The position numbers and the translations under genes are program-made. Of a stretch of 64,000 nucleotides of DNA, positions 60,542-64,000 are shown piece after piece. A model generated the notes under the pieces. The model was not told the DNA's origin and did not search any database. It was given only the letters and a program-made list of their open reading frames with translations. The stretch is from an uncultured Dysgonomonas sp. GTDB lineage: Bacteria > Bacteroidota > Bacteroidia > Bacteroidales > Dysgonomonadaceae. How positions within the stretch are numbered: the stretch's first letter is position 1; the number at the start of each line of letters is the position of its first letter. The DNA lies in NCBI RefSeq assembly GCF_900079725.1, contig NZ_LT599032.1:2502253-2566252 (forward strand). Reading direction: 5' to 3'.

Positions 60542-61333
60542 TTAAAAACCACGTTGTCTCATAGCCTCAAAGGTGAGAACGGCAGTGGAAACGGAGACAT
60601 TCAGCGAATCTATTTTTCCCCGCATCGGTATTTTTATCCTTGCGTCCGCATTCGTGAGCCAGAAATCAGTCAGTCCGTCCGCTTCCGTACCCATTACTAT
60701 AGCCGACGGAATAGAAAAATCCGTATCCTGATACCATTGTGAAGCCTGCAACTCGGCGGCAAACGATTTTATTTTCTTATCCCGGAGGAAATCCAGAGCC
60801 TCCTGTGACGAGCACACTGCCGTTTGCACGGTGAAAAGGCAGCCTACACTGGAACGTATAGCATTGGGGTTGTACAGGTCGGTGGCAGGGTCGCAGATGA
60901 TAACGGCATCAGCCTGCGCCGCATCGGCCGTACGGAGTATTGCCCCCAGGTTACCGGGTTTCTCTACCGATTCGAGTATGATAATAAAAGGAGTTTCAGA
61001 TAGTTTCAGATCGTTTAAAGTATGGTTTTTCGGTCTGGCAAGAGTCAGTAGCCCGTCCGAACCTTCACGGTATGCAATCTTTTCGAATACCGTCTCCGAT
61101 ACTTCGAACAGTTTGTTTTCACCGATAGAATCGAGAACATCGGGATAATCAGTCTTCCGGAATAATTCCGGGCAGACATATACCGAATTTATCTCATAAT
61201 CAGCCGTCATGGCTAGGCTCAATTCCCTTGCTCCTTCTATCAGGAAGAGGTTTTGCTCCTTGCGCTCTTTGCTTTTTGCAAGTTTTACAATATTCTTTAT
61301 TCTTGGGTTTTGCAGGCTGGTTATTTTTTCCAT
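60542..61333 (-). CDS. TrmH-family (SPOUT) RNA 2'-O-methyltransferase
   Basis: A 263-residue SAM-dependent methyltransferase acting on the ribose of rRNA or tRNA. Residues 1-95 are the RNA-binding substrate domain (ITSLQNPRIKNIVKLAKSKE, FLIEGARELSLA). The knotted catalytic part has motif 1 VEKPGNLGAILRTADA, motif 2 AIVMGTEADGL and motif 3 IPMRGKIDSLNVSVSTAVLT. This is the RlmB/TsnR-like branch. The exact target site is not predictable. It precedes the GNAT gene by 14 bases and may be co-transcribed. Confidence 0.92.
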   Translation of the reverse strand: MEKITSLQNPRIKNIVKLAKSKERKEQNLFLIEGARELSLAMTADYEINSVYVCPELFRKTDYPDVLDSIGENKLFEVSETVFEKIAYREGSDGLLTLARPKNHTLNDLKLSETPFIIILESVEKPGNLGAILRTADAAQADAVIICDPATDLYNPNAIRSSVGCLFTVQTAVCSSQEALDFLRDKKIKSFAAELQASQWYQDTDFSIPSAIVMGTEADGLTDFWLTNADARIKIPMRGKIDSLNVSVSTAVLTFEAMRQRGF

Positions 61334-61414
61334 TTGTTTCTTATATCCTTTTCATTTTTAATCGGGTTGCCATAAAAGGCAAAGACAAAAATAACAACTA
61401 AGGCGGTTATTTTG

Positions 61415-61422
61415 TACCTTTG
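61415..61422 (+). promoter_or_regulatory. -7 promoter box for the M15-like lipoprotein gene
   Basis: TACCTTTG, exact TAnnTTTG, 29 bases before the ATG at 61452. It overlaps a GTG that could be mistaken for a start. Confidence 0.55.
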
Positions 61423-61451
61423 TGCCGGAAAAATCAAAATTAAGGAGATTT

Positions 61452-62111
61452 ATGAGATATATGTGGATACTTTCAATCGGTATTCTATCTATGATAAGTT
61501 GTAGCTCGAAAGGGCAGAGCGACGAGGAAAAGCCAGTAGCTGAAGTAAGGAAATATAGCCGTTTTAACGGGAATTACAATAAAACGTTTGCCGATTTGCA
61601 GGATGTCCAGATTGAAGCAGCCATGGCAAATGGGGTAGGCCCCCTGGTTTCCAGAGCCGATACAGCCTTGTATGAAGGACAATTGGTACGTATACCGAAT
61701 GAGCTGGACATATACAAGGTGGATAAGCTGAAGCACTCGATGCCTTTCCTCGTACCGAAAGCGGCAACCCTGTTGTCGGATATCTGCCTTAATTTCAGGG
61801 ATTCGCTTATCAGCAAAAAAATGGTCTTATATAAGCCGATTGTTACCAGTATTACACGTACGGATGACGATGTAAAAGGACTTTCGAGGCGTAACAGGAA
61901 TACGAGCGACAACTCGACACACCGCTATGCCACGACATTCGATATTGCCTGGACACGGTTCGAGAAGGTAAATCCATCAGATCCGCGTACTCTTGACGAT
62001 GGCAGGCTAAAAGCCGTACTGGGACAGGTCCTTCACGACCTGCGGCAACGCGACAGATGTTATGTGAAGCACGAGAGAAAACAGTCTTGTTTTCATATAA
62101 CGGTAAGGTAA
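61452..62111 (+). CDS. Lipoprotein with an M15-peptidase-like (DUF5715-type) domain
   Basis: A 219-residue exported lipoprotein. The signal ends with the lipobox SMISC (Cys17). Three residues fall in the pattern of zinc ligands in M15 D,D-carboxypeptidases: His157 and Asp164 in STHRYATTFDIAW (compare SxHxxGxAxD) and His215 in CFHITVR near the C-terminus. The Gly of the usual motif is Ala159-160. I place it with the DUF5715-type proteins of Bacteroidetes. A peptidoglycan-trimming role is inferred, not shown. The start is the ATG at 61452, which has AAGGAG four bases upstream, one of few Shine-Dalgarno-like sites in the window; truA follows by 75 bases. Confidence 0.8.
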   Translation: MRYMWILSIGILSMISCSSKGQSDEEKPVAEVRKYSRFNGNYNKTFADLQDVQIEAAMANGVGPLVSRADTALYEGQLVRIPNELDIYKVDKLKHSMPFLVPKAATLLSDICLNFRDSLISKKMVLYKPIVTSITRTDDDVKGLSRRNRNTSDNSTHRYATTFDIAWTRFEKVNPSDPRTLDDGRLKAVLGQVLHDLRQRDRCYVKHERKQSCFHITVR

Positions 62112-62186
62112 ACAATATACTAATGTGGCAATATGCCGATGAACTAATTGGCACATTGGCATATTAATCTATTAATACATTAAAAA

Positions 62187-62948
62187 ATGCGTTACTTAAT
62201 ATATTTATCATACAACGGGGAAAACTATTGTGGATGGCAGATACAGCCAAATGGCGTATCGGTGCAGGAAACAATAGAAAAAGCGTTGTCCACCTTGCTG
62301 CGTGTGCCGGTATCTATTGTGGGCGCCGGGCGTACGGATGCAGGTGTACATGCCCGTATGATGACAGCGCATTTCGACAGCGAACAGGAAATTACGGATC
62401 TGCTATTGCTGGCAAATAAACTGAATAGCCTGTTGCCAAAAGATATTGCCATACAAAAAGTAATAGACGTAAAGCCGGATGCCCACGCGCGTTTCGATGC
62501 CGCATCGAGGCTGTACAGATATTATATTACAACCGAAAAAGACCCTTTTCTGCACCATCTGAAATATAAGATATACGGAAATCCGGATATAGAAGCAATG
62601 AATGCCTGTGCAAAGGTATTATTCGATTACGAGGATTTTACCAGCTTCAGTAAGCTGCATACCGATGTGAAAACGAATAACTGCACGATTATGCTTGCCC
62701 GGTGGGAACAGGCCGGGAACGATTATATATTCACCATCAAGGCAAACCGTTTTTTGCGTAATATGGTACGTTCCCTCGTGGGAACACTGCTTGAAGCGGG
62801 ACGCGGAAAGATAACCACAGATGATTTCCGGCGCATTATTGAAGCTAAAGACAGGTGTAAAGCCGGGACTTCTGTTCCGGGACATGCCCTCTTTCTGGAA
62901 GAAATAGAATATAATAACGATATATTTAAAGACGATGAGGATATCTAA
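62187..62948 (+). CDS. truA: tRNA pseudouridine(38-40) synthase
   Basis: Converts uridines 38-40 of tRNA anticodon arms to pseudouridine. The 253-residue protein starts [20 protein letters not shown], has the catalytic Asp51 in [12 protein letters not shown], the [12 protein letters not shown] segment, DFTSFSKLH and the closing [20 protein letters not shown]. Length is standard. The nhaA start codon lies 14 bases inside its 3' end in another frame, so the two are coupled. Confidence 0.97.
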   Translation: MRYLIYLSYNGENYCGWQIQPNGVSVQETIEKALSTLLRVPVSIVGAGRTDAGVHARMMTAHFDSEQEITDLLLLANKLNSLLPKDIAIQKVIDVKPDAHARFDAASRLYRYYITTEKDPFLHHLKYKIYGNPDIEAMNACAKVLFDYEDFTSFSKLHTDVKTNNCTIMLARWEQAGNDYIFTIKANRFLRNMVRSLVGTLLEAGRGKITTDDFRRIIEAKDRCKAGTSVPGHALFLEEIEYNNDIFKDDEDI

Positions 62949-64000
62949 CCTTTTAAGTGGCAGAACGCTGCGTAGATTTATGGAGAGTGAAAAGTCGGGA
63001 GGACTTACTCTCATCGTATGCACATTAATATCGATACTGCTGGCCAACTCCAGTATAGGGGAAGGTTATCGCGGGATATGGGATTTTCATGCAGGCAGCC
63101 ATACTGTCGCAGAATGGATAAACGACGGATTGATGGCTATTTTCTTCCTTTTGGTAGGATTGGAACTGATCCAGGAGATTTATGAAGGTGAGTTGTCGAA
63201 TATAAAAAGGGCCATGCTGCCCATTTCGGGGGCATTGGGAGGAATGTTGATTCCCGCGGCAATGTATATGTCCCTCAACTTCGGAACGGATACACACGCC
63301 GGATTTGGGATACCTATGGCAACGGATATTGCTTTTGCTCTTGGTGTACTGTCTTTGCTTGGCAACCGCGTACCTGTTTCGCTGAAAGTATTTCTTACTG
63401 CTCTGGCTGTTATCGACGATTTGGGAGCTATAATCGTTATCGCTATATTTTACACGACGTCACTGGCGTGGGTGTACCTGATTATCGCATTGGGCATGTT
63501 TGTGTTATTGCTCACCCTGAATAAGAAATTCAAAGTAACCAATCTTATCCCTTATCTTATAGGCGGTCTCATTATGTGGTATTGTATGCTTCACTCGGGT
63601 GTGCATGCGACTATTGCAGGGGTATTGCTCGCCATAACAATCCCGTTCAAAAGAGGGGACGCGAAATGCTTGTCGAACAGGATGCAGCATGCTTTGCACT
63701 ATCCGGTCGCATTCTTCGTATTACCGGTATTCGCTTTAGCAAATACAGCTATGGTAATAGAGGGCAACTGGGACCAGTCGATAGGGGAGCCGTTCGCAGT
63801 GGGTATCCTCTTAGGTCTGATTGTTGGCAAGCCTTTAGGTATAACACTATTCAGCTTTATATCGGTGAAAACAGGCTTATGCTCACTTCCGAGGGGTGTG
63901 AACTGGAAAGCATTGCTGGGAGCAGGTATGCTGGGAGGTATAGGATTCACTATGTCTATATTTATTACTTTACTGGCATTCAAAGGAAATGTGCATTATA
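62935..64000 (+). CDS. nhaA: Na+/H+ antiporter NhaA (3' end beyond the right edge)
   Basis: Inner-membrane antiporter that exchanges two protons for one sodium ion, for pH and Na+ homeostasis. The first 355 codons are present and the frame is open to base 64000. The N-terminus [20 protein letters not shown] is the family lead. Asp131 in [11 protein letters not shown] and the ion-binding pair Asp161-Asp162 in [16 protein letters not shown] correspond to Asp133, Asp163 and Asp164 of E. coli NhaA. The later [13 protein letters not shown] and [18 protein letters not shown] segments fit. The ATG at 62935-62937 overlaps truA by 14 bases. Confidence 0.95.
   Translation, partial: MRISNLLSGRTLRRFMESEKSGGLTLIVCTLISILLANSSIGEGYRGIWDFHAGSHTVAEWINDGLMAIFFLLVGLELIQEIYEGELSNIKRAMLPISGALGGMLIPAAMYMSLNFGTDTHAGFGIPMATDIAFALGVLSLLGNRVPVSLKVFLTALAVIDDLGAIIVIAIFYTTSLAWVYLIIALGMFVLLLTLNKKFKVTNLIPYLIGGLIMWYCMLHSGVHATIAGVLLAITIPFKRGDAKCLSNRMQHALHYPVAFFVLPVFALANTAMVIEGNWDQSIGEPFAVGILLGLIVGKPLGITLFSFISVKTGLCSLPRGVNWKALLGAGMLGGIGFTMSIFITLLAFKGNVHY

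Overview
The window comes from a low-GC member of the Bacteroidales. Dysgonomonas or a close relative is the best guess, inferred from gene content and not proven. Pointers are the Bacteroidetes -7 promoter box TAnnTTTG in front of many genes, the near absence of Shine-Dalgarno sequences, lipoproteins with Bacteroidetes-style signals, glutaminyl-tRNA synthetase, large 67K-type SppA, and a VWA protein carrying a carboxypeptidase-regulatory-like N-terminus. Most of the window is ordinary chromosome with few mobile genes: I see no transposase, integrase, CRISPR array, rRNA or phage module.

Layout. 1-8 kb: thiL start, a surface-lipoprotein candidate, a TetR/MFS efflux pair, a TPR protein, glnS. 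8-12 kb: galE, a secreted fibre-like protein bracketed by two nearly identical hairpins, an AraC regulator, an outer-membrane barrel. 12-16 kb (minus): sppA-lpxK-punA. 16.06-16.62 kb: a very AT-rich gene-free stretch with helically phased DnaA-box-like 9-mers that I read as the probable chromosomal origin. 16.6-22 kb (plus): SGNH hydrolase / barrel / SGNH hydrolase, ychF, a GT11-like glycosyltransferase, an acetyltransferase and a HAD protein lacking its nucleophile. 22-36.5 kb (minus): an NtrC-type two-component pair, then a large tripartite ABC export locus (adaptor, ATPase, three alternating pairs of permeases, TolC). 36.7-38.8 kb: VWA protein and a tRNA-Tyr/tRNA-Gly operon. 38.8-52.6 kb (almost all minus): ribH, deoC, mazG-like, dtd, glycosyltransferase, HdeD-like, acyltransferase, then mnmG-apt-uvrC, cutC, YgiQ. 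52.7-64 kb: AraC regulator, VOC protein, BamA/TamA-like barrel, uvrA, a toxin-antitoxin pair, GNAT, SPOUT methyltransferase, an M15-like lipoprotein, truA and the start of nhaA.

How parts fit. Three independent signs mark an origin-proximal region: the DnaA-box cluster near 16.2 kb, a change in G/C strand bias on either side of it (hand-counted on sample lines), and two perfect ParB-type parS palindromes between mnmG and apt at 47.9 kb. The most system-like accessory locus is the export array at 25.3-36.5 kb: six FtsX/MacB-type permeases share one ATPase, one adaptor and one TolC, next to a sigma-54 activator/kinase pair, with a palindrome and a sigma-54-like promoter upstream of the first gene. 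Dispersed non-coding repeats of at least four kinds occupy the longer intergenic gaps.
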